Source: Kappaphycus alvarezii (Eukaryota; Rhodophyta; Florideophyceae; Gigartinales; Solieriaceae). Taken from it: a stretch of DNA of 64,000 bases. The notes below the pieces were generated by a model, which was given only the letters and a program-made list of their open reading frames with translations, searched no databases and had not been told where the DNA came from. Positions 25,795 to 36,745 of the stretch are shown piece after piece. The position numbers and the translations under genes are program-made. The stretch covers positions 124,001 to 188,000 of the forward strand of contig NADL03000082.1 in assembly GCA_002205965.3 (NCBI GenBank). Reading direction: 5' to 3'. The first letter of the stretch is position 1. The number at the start of each line of letters is the position of its first letter.

Positions 25795-28700
25795 GTGCTA
25801 CAATTTTCAAGCATAACCCATTCTCGCAGTGTTTACGAATCAATTTGGAACTTCTTGCGTCAATACGACCAGTATGCAGCTGGCATCAAAGAAAGAGCGC
25901 ATCAACTGGCCGTATTCGACTCTACAGCTACAGAGCCCGTACACTCGATAAAGTTATCGTGTTGTGTAGATTCGGAATGGATCGAGTTATCCTTCGAACT
26001 GGATTGCATTCCCAGTGTCAGAGCTATGAACAGCCTCATATATCTGTGAATTCACAGCTTATCTAGAATTAAATGCAAATGGAGAAAAGAATATGGTCAT
26101 ATTCGCGCACATTGCCGACGTTATTTCTCGAGAACTACCGATGAACATTAGCGACAGCTCTTCTCGGTCCCGCATGAACTATCTATTTACTATTTACGCT
26201 AACATTTCACATCGTCATGGTCTATCATTGGTCATGAAAGACCACCCAAAGCGCGCCGTAAATCATTTGATGTCAGCTGCTAAACCTTCTTTGTTGAAAC
26301 ATCGCCTCGAAACGGACCTGTACCTTGCATATGCTGCGTGGATGACTGACTTGAAGGGGTTCATGAAGCACGCAATGGTTGTGGCAGAAGCCTTTCAGAT
26401 CGTAGAAAACGGACCGTCCCCCGTGCCGCGTATCCCCAAACCAAGCATTACCACGGCGCCGGGCACGCGAAAGCTCAGCACCGACCATAAAGCAAATAAC
26501 TAGGCATCATCTGCAAGTTCTACCAGCAATAACCGCCAAGGATCTTCCCGAGGACCACAGCCGTTCTGTCCACACCCGCCATGCCAAAGCATTAAATAAC
26601 GTCATTGGATTGACGACTGCCTACTCGCCAACGCAGAAGAGAGAGAAACTCTCAAAGCGAACCTCAGAGCGAAAGTTACAGCCCAAAAAGCCGCTGAAGG
26701 TCTCGCTTGAAACAAAAGAGCACAGAAAGCTAAAGCAAACCAATCTACAGATGGCAGAGTCGTTCATCTATAGCCGTCGCCAAAGAAGCCTTCATCCGAT
26801 TGTTTAATACTGTATCCGACTGGGTAACATCAATCGATTTGAATGGTCGATGCGAATACAGAAGCGATGATAGAATCTTGTCCTTAAAATTTGCCGAAAC
26901 TGCTGCGCTGAAGGGTATCGGTAACTATCAGCCATCAACAAAGTCGCCTAATCTGTGGATTTGCGAAAAGGCTCATCTGAGGAAGCCAAACTTTTCTCTT
27001 TTTCGCGCACTTGGACAGTTCTACGTACGTTTTTGCAACTCGCTTCAGGGAACCTCGCACAAAAATGAAAATGCGTTTCGTGGTCGCAGATGATGAACTG
27101 GCATGCGAGGCTCTATTAATAGGGAGACCGGTACTCGAAAAACTTAGCGTAGACACTCCCAAAATTCTTGAAAACAATCGATTTGCTATAAACGGAGCCG
27201 ACCGCTCCACAGTTGAGAATACCACAGCCAAATACAGTGGTAGATACGTTAGTCGAATTTTGATTGTTCGACTAAATGGAGAACCATCCACACAGACATC
27301 CTTCCCAACATACGACCGTCCGGGAGTCAATTATCAAGCGGGACGCCATGATGAAGATCCATTCCGTACCCCGCCCTTTGGGATCCAGTTGAAAGCGACC
27401 AACATGAAGACATTCCCAATGCAATAGACGAGATGATCAGCACTTCAATCCGTAACGGCGTGCCCAAAACCCATTCCAAAGCGCTCCAGGAAGCAGTCAA
27501 CGAGCACATCAACATATTTTGCACCTCTCTCTCTTTACGACCCCCGGCTCCAGTAGCTTCGCTTAAAATCCAGCTAGCCCCAGAAGCACGCCCCGTACGA
27601 GCTAGACTTCGGGAGCACTTGCAGGATCAACGACCTTTCCTGAAAGTCTTTGTCTCGAACCTTGTAGGAACCGGAATGGCGTACCCTAATCCCACCTCAG
27701 CCTGGGCTTCTGCTTCCCTGATCGTCCCAAAACCAGGACCTGCCCCACTATCTCAGCAGATTTGCGTCCAATCAACAAGCACAATGTGAGGCATCAGTTC
27801 CTATGTCGAACATCTAGCAAGAGATTTTGAAACTATGCAAATCTCGTTTTTACAAAACCCTCGATCTATCTCACGGCTATTGACAGTTATCTCTCGACGA
27901 CAGCTCGCAAGAGTTTCAATCTTTCATCAATCCCGACGGAGTATACACACCGACTAGGGTACTCCACTGCACCACCAATGCGACAACATATCTTCAATTA
28001 GCTCTCGCCTTAGTTTTCGCACCCCAGCTGTTGAAATAACTTATTACTTGTTGCACGATTTACTTCGGCACAGTGCTACTGTAGATGGCCTACCAACTGG
28101 CATCTGGACTTTGCTACGCACTTACACGCAATTCTCCCTCAGACTTCACCCCAAGAAGTGCATTCTGTCTGCAACTTCCATCGCTGGTGCGGCAAGATCA
28201 TCTCGTCCGACAGAGTTAGTTACAATCTAAGAAACCTCGACTTTTTGGTGAATCTGTAACCACCAACTACAGGACCGCATCAACAGCAATTTGTGCGCGC
28301 CATGTAGTGGGTGGAGACTGGTATACCAGACTTCACTAAAATCATGTCTCCCCTACATCAGTTCATGGAACGAGTCTACGAGACAGCCGTAAAGCGCTCA
28401 AAACGGGCCATTGCCCCCGTAAACTTGGACATTTTGGACTACGGTGACAAGGAACAAGCGGCATTCAAAATATGCAAATCAAGACTGGCAAACCTTTTAA
28501 CGCTTTCACATCGCAACGAGACGCAGCGACTTTGCATATTCACAGATACGTCCGATACACATTGGTCTGGAATCGTCACGCATGTTCGTGTCGAGGATCT
28601 CTGGCTGCTTCATGAGAAACAGCCCCATAGCGCACTCGCATTTTACCTCGGTCGTTTCACCGAAAGCCATTTAAGTTGGTCTACACTCAAGAAAGAATTC

Positions 28701-30320
28701 TACGCCACTATTGCCATCCTTGAACGCGTTCACTGGATCGCTGCCACTTTGGCTGTATTTGATCGCTTCTCTCATCACAACAACCTGATATTCATCTTTG
28801 ATCCGCTCTCGCTTATCCCAGATCTCAGCCAGTCCTTAACAAATAGGTACTTCGTTGGGCGGTACGTCTGAGCTACTATACGTACCATTGTTTCCACATC
28901 TGCGGTCTCGAAAATTTACGGAACGACATAATGACCCGATGGTCCGCACCTCGACTTGTTTGCCGACTGATCAAGGTGTCCGCTCTTCCATCAACGGAGA
29001 CAGAGAGTTTCTGCTGGAAATCTGGTAGCAAAGCAGCTGACCAACAGCGAGTCAACGAAGAGCACCGCCCAAGCCAGACGACACTGGTGGAAGGCATTTG
29101 GAGGACACAAGAGGGAGTCATTTGGATCCCAGAGAGCGCCGAAAATCTCCAACTCCGTCTCTGTATCATCGAACACACTCGACCTGCGGCCCATCGAGGA
29201 GCTTGTAGCACCGTGAGAACTCTTAAGATGCTCTACCATTGGAAAACGCTAGCTGAAAATGTACACCCCTTCGTGAAAGATTGCATTACTTGGTTCTCTA
29301 CTATGGGAGGGTAGAAAGTACCACGTCCATTCAGCCCCGCCTTTCATACAAAGAGGCACAACGACTTTATACAGTTTGACTACATCGACATAGGTCAGAT
29401 TCTAGCTGGGCCAAAATCCATTCAGACTATAATTGGTTCTTTTCGACATTTCGCACCTCCGCAGGCAATGCTGCTCTAGCAATAATGGACTGTTTTGTTG
29501 CCTTCAATGTTCCCCTTGGCCAATTTCTGATGATCCAGTCACTTTCGAAGCGAAACAATCCGTTTTATTACTAATGCTCTACGAGTACCGCATCATTTCA
29601 CACTCCCGTATACTCCATGGAGCAAAAGCGCTATCGAGCGACTTGGAAAGTAAGCGGTTAGAACCTTTCGAGTCCTTGTTTCCGAAATACAAACTGATTT
29701 TAACGAGTCGCATGACCTTCTGCGGATCATACAGAGCACACTCAACAATGCACCTTCGCCATCGCTCCTGGCACTGCATTTCTGGAGATGGAAGCCACTC
29801 CTCCCATTTCTACTTTCATTTGAACCTCTTAGACCCAATCTCTGACAGTTTCAGTCTTACTAATCGAGTACAACGTCAACAAAGATGAGCATCAAAAGAT
29901 AATGGAAGTACTGGACCCTTTGATTAATGCCGCTGTGCAACGAAATCGTAAAAAATCGCCTTCTCGAGCCTGGAGAGGATTTCTACCGAACTTTGAGAAG
30001 GGGAGTTTTGTTCTTTTCGCGCGTCAAGAATTCTTTGAAGGAGAAAAGGTCGCATTGCGCTGGTATGGACCGCGTCGGGTAACACAAGTTCTTTTTGACT
30101 ACATTTTTCGTGTGTAATATCTGCGAAATGGAGCTTTTGAAGGAAGAAGTGCATGGCACACGGCTGAAGCTCAATCATGACGCGTCATTTGACCCGGAAG
30201 CAAGCATGTGTCACGTTCTTTGTTCCGAGACCGGAATGACATTCTGTCTTGTACTAAACCTCGAAGAAAATTAAGATGGTACGTTTGTTCATGTTCGCTG
30301 GTAAGGGCTTGGGATCGTAA
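25795..30320 (+). mobile_element. Ty3/gypsy retrotransposon relic (gypsy-4), oomycete-like type
   Basis: This is a different gypsy family from gypsy-1 to 3 and is richer in GC. Parts: gag (about 25795-26500, with FLRQYDQYAAGIKERAHQL and KGFMKHAMVVAEAFQIVENG); retropepsin region (about 26820-27420); reverse transcriptase (about 27433-28230, with ARPVRARLREHL and KTLDLSHGY); RNase H (about 28430-28870, with LCIFTDTSDTHWSGIV and NNLIFIFDPLSLIPDLSQ); integrase zinc and core regions (about 28930-29890); and a C-terminal integrase tail (about 29902-30250, with WYGPRRVTQ and HVLCSETGM). These strings recall families I know from Phytophthora-type genomes. It is nearly full length in its parts but broken, with about ten breaks. 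No LTRs were found. Confidence 0.85.
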
Positions 30321-30636
30321 AACCACACAAGACTAATTTAGCCGAGAAAGCACAAACACAACTGAGTCTTTGAAGGAGTTTAGCGCAGTTATTGAAGACA
30401 TCCAATAGAGCGATTAGTCAGCAAAACGCAGGACATGGGGTGAATTTGGGGTGTTTTTAATCCATAAAAAGGAGGTCAGGTATTCCGTAAGCGATCTCAT
30501 GATATGGGTAAAAGCATAAAATGTAAATCATTGCCGAAAAACCTTCAAAACATCGGAAAACTGGCTAAGGGCAAGCCAACATTCACGCAGCATCAGAAAT
30601 TACTGCCGCTGCAGCATGGCCTTGTGTTAAGACTTT
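30321..30636. other. Spacer between gypsy-4 and repeat copy B
   Basis: No gene is recognisable. It may include the untranslated tail of gypsy-4. A weak mini-repeat-like stretch (TTTGGGGTGTTTTTAATCC) lies at about 30447-30466. Confidence 0.4.
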
Positions 30637-32014
30637 TGATAGAAGTAAATCGTCGGGAGAAGAGATACTCAGAACCAACTACCCCAAGAAGGAGGTGTTG
30701 CAAGCGACAAAAGTGCTACCGTGGTATAGTTGAACGAGCAAGAAGGAGTGTATATGGAAGAGAGTTGAGAGGGCTACAAGCAAGTATGAAAGGGGCAGAA
30801 TCTACTACTGATGCTCTTTGAGCAGCGTAGGAAAAAGGGTTCTTGGGTCTGAAGTTGACTCTCAACTCCCTACTACTCGGGACTTGACTTGAAGTTGTCT
30901 GCCAACTTGCTTGACCTCCACAAGAGGAAGCAGTTTACTCAGCTTATATAGACTTTTTGGGTATCCCTAAAGTCTCAAAGAAACATACTAAAAACCATAA
31001 AATGCATCAAATGGAATCGTGTGAACGAGAAAGACTAACAGCAGATACTATCAGGATAAATATCTAGATTCTTTCCTTCATATCTTAGTCCTCTACATCA
31101 GAGCCAAACAGTTCCCCAAAATATCCATTCCACCCAGGCAGTCCACACAAATATCCGCGAACGGCTTAGAATTCTCCATTGCCTCCTGTGAAATATCTGG
31201 CCACTGAGGACGTCCCCATCCGGTTCCGGAGTCGGAACCACCTGGTCCATATTTTCTGGCCCCTTCCCCACTAATCCAGCACTTTCCATGTCTCCCTCCC
31301 CCTCATCCTCCTCATCCTCCTCTTCTCTTCTCTCTTCATCCTCGTCAGAAGAGTCAGAAGAGTCAGAGATCACAATTACTCCCTCAGTCTCCCCTCCTTT
31401 CTCCATGGGAGCCCCCCCACCGTTATACACTAGTGGTTCCCACGGATCCACCCAGTCCTCCTCTTCATCCTCCTCATCCTCCTCTTCCTCTATCTCCTCT
31501 TCTCCCTCCTCCTCCTCCTCTGCCTCTTCTGCCTGCTCGAAGCAGTTACGGCGGACCCACTCCCGAACGCGTTCCCGGTCCAACCTTCTACAGTAATCAT
31601 CGTAGTCGGTTGGACCATTTGCCATCAGGGCCAAAGCGTTGAGTGGACGACGGCCTCGGGATGACTTGGTGATGGTGAGGGAAGGACGGAGGTTGGTCAT
31701 GTTAAGGGCTAAAAGAAGGGGTGAGCCGATGGGGTAGTTGATGGCGGGGGGTTGCCTCAACGACGTCGACTTCGAAGTTTAAATACTGCGACGTCTTCGA
31801 AAAGTATGTCGACCTTGGACGTGTACAGTAATGACATCTATTAATGACGCTGTGTCTTAAAATAAAAAATCAACTCATGAATTTGCCACACTTATCCAAA
31901 TTAAAAATATCTTGCAAATTCAGGAACTGTAAAAAATATCTTGCAAATCCCGATACTGTATCCGAATTTGGTCCTCCTCTAGATTTTTTTCGTGTACAAA
32001 TTTTGCGCACATCA
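30637..32014 (-). mobile_element. Acidic-ORF repeat family, copy B (young, full length)
   Basis: This 1378-bp unit runs from TGATAGAAGTAAATCG at 30637 to GCGCACATCA ending at 32014, in inverted orientation to copy D. Copies B and D are nearly identical by eye across the whole length, including non-coding ends, so the family moved recently. The coding strand is minus, and a TATTTAAA promoter motif lies near 31780. The flanks (GACTTT left, GACTGC right) do not form a clean target-site duplication. Confidence 0.85.
31098..31700 (-). CDS. Acidic-protein ORF of repeat copy B
   Basis: This ORF has about 200 codons starting at the ATG at 31700. The open frame extends upstream, but no other ATG lies there. 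It is nearly identical to the ORF in copy D over the first 165 residues: basic N-terminus, MANGPTDYDDYCRR then ERVREWVRRNCFE, a long Glu/Asp block, DWVDPWEPLVYNG, and the SUMO-interacting-like VIVISDSSD, here with an extra SSD repeat. The last 35 or so residues differ from copy D. Function is unknown. An open frame on the opposite strand (31288-31596, Ser-rich) is the antisense shadow of the Glu/Asp block. Confidence 0.6.
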   Translation of the reverse strand: MTNLRPSLTITKSSRGRRPLNALALMANGPTDYDDYCRRLDRERVREWVRRNCFEQAEEAEEEEEGEEEIEEEEDEEDEEEDWVDPWEPLVYNGGGAPMEKGGETEGVIVISDSSDSSDEDEERREEEDEEDEGEGDMESAGLVGKGPENMDQVVPTPEPDGDVLSGQIFHRRQWRILSRSRIFVWTAWVEWIFWGTVWL

Positions 32015-32024
32015 GACTGCTTCA

Positions 32025-32237
32025 ATGGGACGTCACGACGACGTCTTATACGATGGGCCAGCCCGAGAGGCCTGCTTGAGGGTCACGAAGGGGTTCCACG
32101 AGGAGGATGTCGACGGGCCTACAGTCCGTGTCAGGGACGAGATTCTCAACTTGAAACTGATAATCCAGGCCGGCAGAGCGGAAAACGTGCGACGCGAGCA
32201 GGATGCGGACGGAGTTGTGGCGGTGAATGTTCGGTGA
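32025..32237 (+). CDS. Small hypothetical ORF (70 codons), perhaps a gene fragment
   Basis: ATG at 32025 begins a GC-rich frame reading MGRHDDVLYDGPAREACL onward, rich in charged residues (HEEDVDGPTVRVRDEIL). It starts just beyond the end of repeat copy B, so it may be a truncated gene into which the repeat inserted. I recognise no family. Codon composition is unlike the AT-rich DNA to the left. Confidence that it is a gene is low. Confidence 0.25.
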   Translation: MGRHDDVLYDGPAREACLRVTKGFHEEDVDGPTVRVRDEILNLKLIIQAGRAENVRREQDADGVVAVNVR

Positions 32238-32548
32238 GAGTTGGGAAGGCTGCATTTGCTATCCCGCTCGCCTCGGCGGCCGTAGTAGGAGAAGGAGGAA
32301 TGGAGTGGGGTGGAGGGGGAGGGGAGGAAATGTCGGGTGATTTTATATTTGAAAGATATGGTCGGTTGGGGCCCGGAATATCCCAGAGGGGCAGGGTGAT
32401 TGGGGAAGGTGAGATCCGTAATTTGACTCCTTAGTCATTGCTGGTCTCACCCAGGAGAATTCATTGCAGGTTGAACACATGTGGTATCCAGAACTTCGCG
32501 GAGGCACTCCGCCATGTCCAATGCGGCCTGCTTGATGGCTGGCCTGAA

Positions 32549-32698
32549 GGTAGCATTTTAGGGAGCGCAGTTCCTTCCCCATTACTGCGTCTGCATACCC
32601 TTTTTCAGTCGATTGTGGTTGTCTGGAAAACTATGGGACAGATCGGATATATCTTCCAATAGTGAAACACCTAAACCTTTCCATTACTCGCAGTAAAC
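32549..32698 (-). repeat. Long form of the mini-repeat, minus strand
   Basis: Read on the minus strand it runs GTTTACTGCGAGT, then the core (GGAAAGGTTTAGGTGTTTC to GATATATCC), then CCCATAGTTTTCCAGACAAC, an AATCGACT block, GGGTATGCAGAC and GGGGAAGGAACTGCGCTCCC. The same order occurs at 61805-61968, and parts of it at 43441-43560 and 34867-34910. It is about 150 bp. The end at 32549 lies beside a GGTAG motif. Confidence 0.75.
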
Positions 32699-32789
32699 CG
32701 CCCCTTTACCCCTAAAACTTTCCCTCCACCTGTGGTCTCAGTTGCCACATAATGTCAAACCGCCCGGACAATCGTACTTCTACCTGAGA

Positions 32790-33398
32790 ATGGTATACTT
32801 CGAGCTGGAAGAGGAAGTACAAAGAAAGCTCCGAAGCCCCCGCCCCGACTTGAAAGACCTGCACACGCACGTCCAACACCTTGTGTCGGACCTGCAGCGT
32901 TTTGTCCGTGTCCACATCGTTACGGTGTGGCAGGGATACGGGCTCGGACATATAGTGGCAGCGATTTTATCGCGGCTCCTTCCCCATTCCCAAACGTCGA
33001 AGGCTACCTCTCGTCGGTTGAATCGTTTCCTACGCGACCTTCTGTTCACCATCTTTGATGGAATGCGCTCAGACCCAGAGCTGGCCCCCACAGTCCCCAA
33101 GACCAACAGGCCCAAGGACGACAATCCGTGTCTACCCACCCCCTCACGCCCGTCACCATCTGGTGATGAGCAGCCCCTATCTTCCCTCGAAGCCGCCCCC
33201 TATCACACACACACCCGAAGACGTCCATGGGCAGACGTCAGGTGGGCGCGCGGGGGAGGTTATTCAGAGCTCGGATTTGGCGACCAATTTGGACCTTTTC
33301 CATGTGGACTCTACTCCGTCGGCTCCCAACAGAGACAAGCCCCCTGTCAACCCTTCGTCTCTACCGAACCCCTCACGCCCGTCACCATCTGGGGATGA
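32790..33398 (+). CDS. Hypothetical protein with a tandem-duplicated Pro/Ser-rich tail
   Basis: ATG at 32790 opens 202 codons. The first 90 residues look like a helical protein (MVYFELEEEVQRKL, LKDLHTHVQHLVSDLQRFV, SRRLNRFLRDLLFTIFDGM). The rest is Pro/Ser-rich and falls in a 229-bp direct duplication (units starting at 33141 and 33370). Because 229 is not a multiple of three, the second unit is read in another frame. An overlapping frame, 33227-33670, continues through the second unit to an acidic end (FNSEDGDGVDDAVDQTEELDL). A spliced or decayed gene is possible. No family recognised. Confidence 0.35.
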   Translation: MVYFELEEEVQRKLRSPRPDLKDLHTHVQHLVSDLQRFVRVHIVTVWQGYGLGHIVAAILSRLLPHSQTSKATSRRLNRFLRDLLFTIFDGMRSDPELAPTVPKTNRPKDDNPCLPTPSRPSPSGDEQPLSSLEAAPYHTHTRRRPWADVRWARGGGYSELGFGDQFGPFPCGLYSVGSQQRQAPCQPFVSTEPLTPVTIWG

Positions 33399-33510
33399 GC
33401 GGCCCCTATCTTCCCTGGAAGCCCCCCCCTATCATAAATACCCCTGAAGCCGTGTATGGGCAGACGTCAACTGGGCTCGCGGGTGAGGTTATTACGTGGA
33501 CGGAGATGGC
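33141..33510 (+). repeat. 229-bp tandem duplication
   Basis: CCCTCACGCCCGTCACCATC occurs at 33141 and again at 33370. Similarity continues for about 130 bp after each (GCAGACGTCA, GCGGGTGAGGTTATT). Copies differ at roughly one base in ten. The period of 229 bp shifts the reading frame between copies. Confidence 0.8.
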
Positions 33511-33679
33511 CACCGGCCTGGCTCTAACGGGGCCGTACAGAACTATGCACCTCTGGGTGCCTTTGACATGGATGGATTGGTCTGACTTCAACTCTGAAGA
33601 CGGCGACGGCGTCGATGACGCAGTTGACCAAACAGAGGAGCTGGACCTTGCCGAGGCGGTGGTTCAGTAAGTAGCGATG

Positions 33680-34120
33680 GTGCGTGGCGGTCTGTCACAC
33701 ATGTTAACTCATGTTTACGACGTAGTCACTATTTGGATAACTCCGAAACTTAGCCGTACGTATCTTCCAAATGTAAACCACCCAATCATTTCCCCCTATC
33801 CAGAACTGGGAGTGGCAATTTCAGAATTACAGTCTGTAATTCAATTGCAGAATTCTGGAATGAAGTCGTGAGGTAAATTGCTGAAATGTGACCAGTTAGT
33901 GAAGACCCGTGAGAAATGGTTGTGAGAAATAAAGATCGTGAAGCGGGAAAATTGGTTTTACTTGAATGGGTGAATGGGGCTTACAGTCGAATGGGTTGGT
34001 ATACTTAATTTTCCTGCCAGGAGCAATCACAGACTAGGACTACTGTTAGTAGGGTAACCACTTACTGTACATACCCTCAGAACGGAGGTTCTCTGGAATA
34101 CACTGTATACACAATTTCAA
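33680..34120. other. Spacer before the LINE fragments
   Basis: There is no open frame of note. A diverged mini-repeat-like patch lies at about 33757-33790 (TATCTTCCAAATGTAAACC). The right part is probably the 3' untranslated tail of the minus-strand LINE fragment that follows. Confidence 0.4.
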
Positions 34121-34128
34121 GTTGTGGC

Positions 34129-34858
34129 CTAAGTGTCGCTCAAGACTCCTTCCAACAAACAACTGGCGTTACTCTGGACGAGTCTCGCCGCGTGACGAGC
34201 GAACAATGTTCGCTGCGCATCAGCAATCGGAACGGCTGCCCGTGCGGCAATGCCATTCGCAACCCGGTTGGCGAAGTCCCGAGCGGAAGGGTGCCAGCCC
34301 CCCCAACGTGGAGAGTGGAAGGGCAATGAAGCGATGCCCAGGACCCTTGGAACGTATCAACTCGGCAAAGCGAGTGTCCTTGCCCAGGCGAGCATGGTTA
34401 AGGGGCTTGAGTGGGCATTGCGCCAGGGAGGGAAGGCGGGCGGGGGTCAGGGGATGGATAACGGTTACATCGTAATAGTCCGTGCCCCCGTTCTCTCCAA
34501 GCGCCTTGATGTCCGGGCGAACTGCATGGCCGGGTTGTGGCGACTCGAGGACAGGGTGTCGGGCAGCTTTGGAGAGATCTGCAGCAAACAAACGTGTCTG
34601 CGAGTTATGGCGCCACCCGCGTGTGGATCCATAGGCACAGCACAGCGCGTGGTCACCATACTGATCCATGAGGGTCGTGCATCCCCCTTTGTGGCATTTC
34701 GAGGCTGGAGGAAACAGTGGCACTCTGCAATAGAACTGCAACCACGTCTTGTAATTGCGGTCCCGGATGTAGGTACCCAACCCCGGAGCCGGTTGGCATG
34801 ACAGCCAGTCCTTGCAACCCTCCACTGACAACGAGGCTCGGAATGCAACAGTCCTCTC
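34129..34858 (-). mobile_element. 5'-truncated LINE fragment with restriction-like endonuclease (LINE-2)
   Basis: Only the C-terminal part of a LINE protein remains. On the minus strand, 34831-34220 encodes a zinc-binding CCHC pattern (SKCHKGGCTTLMDQYGDHAL then CC), an RHN-type residue trio, and the PD-(D/E)XK pattern RPDIKALGENGGTDYYDVTV typical of restriction-like endonucleases of R2/NeSL-type LINEs. A frameshift near 34300 moves the C-terminus (GGWHPSARDFANRVANGI, ending SNASCLLEG) into the frame ending at 34129. It lies head to tail behind LINE-1. 5' truncation is normal for target-primed insertion. Confidence 0.8.
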
Positions 34859-34865
34859 ATTGGTT

Positions 34866-36745
34866 TGGTTTACTGCGAGTAATGGGGAAAGGTTGGGAGT
34901 CCTCTGTATTTGTAATCAAACCATTAGCGGGACCTATATTGCAAGTGCTTGAGCGTGTGTACCAGCTAGAAAGTAGCGTTGGAAGTGACCATCAACGCCG
35001 CGTGTCGTTGGAGGAGAATTGTCCTCACCCTGGAGTATTGGTCCAGGGCTCGGTTGGCGACTGCTCGGGCTACCTCCGTGATGTGGCGGAACGCTTCGGG
35101 ATGCCACCCCCCGAGTGTGGAGATACGAACGGGCACGAGTCTGTTCCTGCCAGGTAAGCTGGCTAAGAATCCCTGGTATTTTCGGAGCTTGTCCGCGTGG
35201 GCTGCGTTCAAGCTGGTAAGGGGGTTGAAGGTTCTCATTCTGAGGTGAGAAGGGGCCAGCGGGTTCACGAAGGTCACATCGAAGTAATCGGTGCCGCCAG
35301 CGGCGCCCGTTGCCCTGATGTCCGGCCTTGTTTTGTGTTCCCCGTGCGACCGGGGCTCGACGGCAGGATGCCTTGCGCCTAGGCTCAGGTCGTTACTTAG
35401 TAGGTTGACCTGGTCATCGTGGCGGACGATCCGTTGCGCTCCGTACCTGCAGTGGATCAAGTGGCCGCCGTGGACGTCCACTGTTTCCGGGCAACCGACT
35501 CTTGGACAAGGGGTTCCTTGCTCGAAGAGCGGGGCTTGGCAATAGTATTTGAACCACACCGAGAAATGTCGTGTGCCTATTGCGGTTTTCAAGCCTGTTG
35601 TGGGAGGGCAATGGACCCATTCCTTGGCACCTGGGAGACTCATTGAGGCCCTGAAGGCCTGTGTACGGCAACTACCCACCGGAAGCCCTTCATATATTGC
35701 AGCATGGACTGCGTCAGTCAGTGTCTTTTGCGATGGAGGGTTAGAGCAAAAACGACTGAATGGGAGCCTGTCGACCGGGCGGCAAGATGAATTCCATTGA
35801 GTGAATGCCATCTTGGCCTCCTCGTAAGTTGCCAAGTCGCTCACTGCAGACGGCAGGCATCGCTCACCTAGCTTGTTTGTATGTGAGCTAGACGCGAGGA
35901 AGGCGGCTGCGCCGATGTCTTTGGCTGATGTACCGATTCCTAATGTGGGCTTTTTCCTCAATTTGTTTGAGCGGGAGTTGCAGTTCCCGAAAGACTGTGC
36001 TGTCGAGGACGCCTCCTGCCAAAGTCCTCATTGACTGTTCCATCAGCTGGTCGAAATAGGTGGCTCCTTCGATGGTGCACGATGGCGGCACGACCCGAAG
36101 GAGATAGCCCAACTTACATACCCTAAGCAGTTTCTTAAAATCTGGAAGGAGACCTGTGTATCCTGAAGTTCCGTGACGGCCTGCATAAAGGGTTCCAGAG
36201 AGAGCACATGGTTGGTGAAGTAGTGCCTCATGAAATCATTTGAGCCGATAGGCGCATTCAGGACCGCAGTTCCCTTGCTGTAGACTTGTTGGATCTCCGG
36301 GGGGTACGCGGCTGTGACGACCTCGTTTGGAGCTGTGGGCCACCATATTTTACACTTGGGAAGTGCCAAGTGTAGACCGAGGCGCGTTGCCTCGGGAGAG
36401 GACAGAATTGCGATAGCTTTCAGCAGAGAGGCATGTTTGGCCACTATGTAGCCGTCATCATGATACCACAGCTGTAGGAATATCTCTTGGACCTCTTTGT
36501 CGCCCTTCGACAACGTCAGCATGTCTTGTATCTTCAAGGTTAGCCTATGGAGAACCATGTCGAAGAGCAAGCCGCTGAGCGGGTCGCCTTGCTGGACACC
36601 GATCACACTACGTAGTGTGTCAAAACCCGTCCACAAATGTGTTGGATCGTAACAGTACATTACACAGCGCAGCAGTTGTGGAAAATGCGTTTGAACCGCT
36701 TCGAGAAAAGCAGATCGACTGCAGTAGGAGATTTCGCGCCAGTTG
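34866..36745 (-). mobile_element. 5'-truncated LINE with reverse transcriptase and restriction-like endonuclease (LINE-1)
   Basis: On the minus strand, 36765-36043 encodes reverse transcriptase with GVQQGDPLSGLLFDMVL and the catalytic YHDD near 36453-36465. 35961-34966 encodes the downstream domain with a CCHC finger (PCPRVGC to H, C), RHDDQ, and the nuclease pattern RPDIRATGAAGGTDYFDV, ending MVTSNATF. Two frameshifts separate the pieces, near 36110 and 35955. The N-terminal third, including the first catalytic-Asp block, is absent. The order RT, zinc finger, PD-(D/E)XK nuclease places it among early-branching LINEs (R2/NeSL/CRE-like). The 3' tail at 34866-34965 holds a remnant of the mini-repeat core. 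Confidence 0.85.

Noticed and set aside
31288-31596. Ser-rich open frame opposite the acidic ORF of copy B (and its twin at 60023-60322)
   Set aside because: It is the antisense reading of GAG/GAA repeats; the acidic frame has the ATG, promoter and cross-copy conservation.
34250-34801. 183-codon plus-strand open frame
   Set aside because: Antisense shadow of the LINE-2 nuclease domain, which has recognisable motifs on the minus strand.
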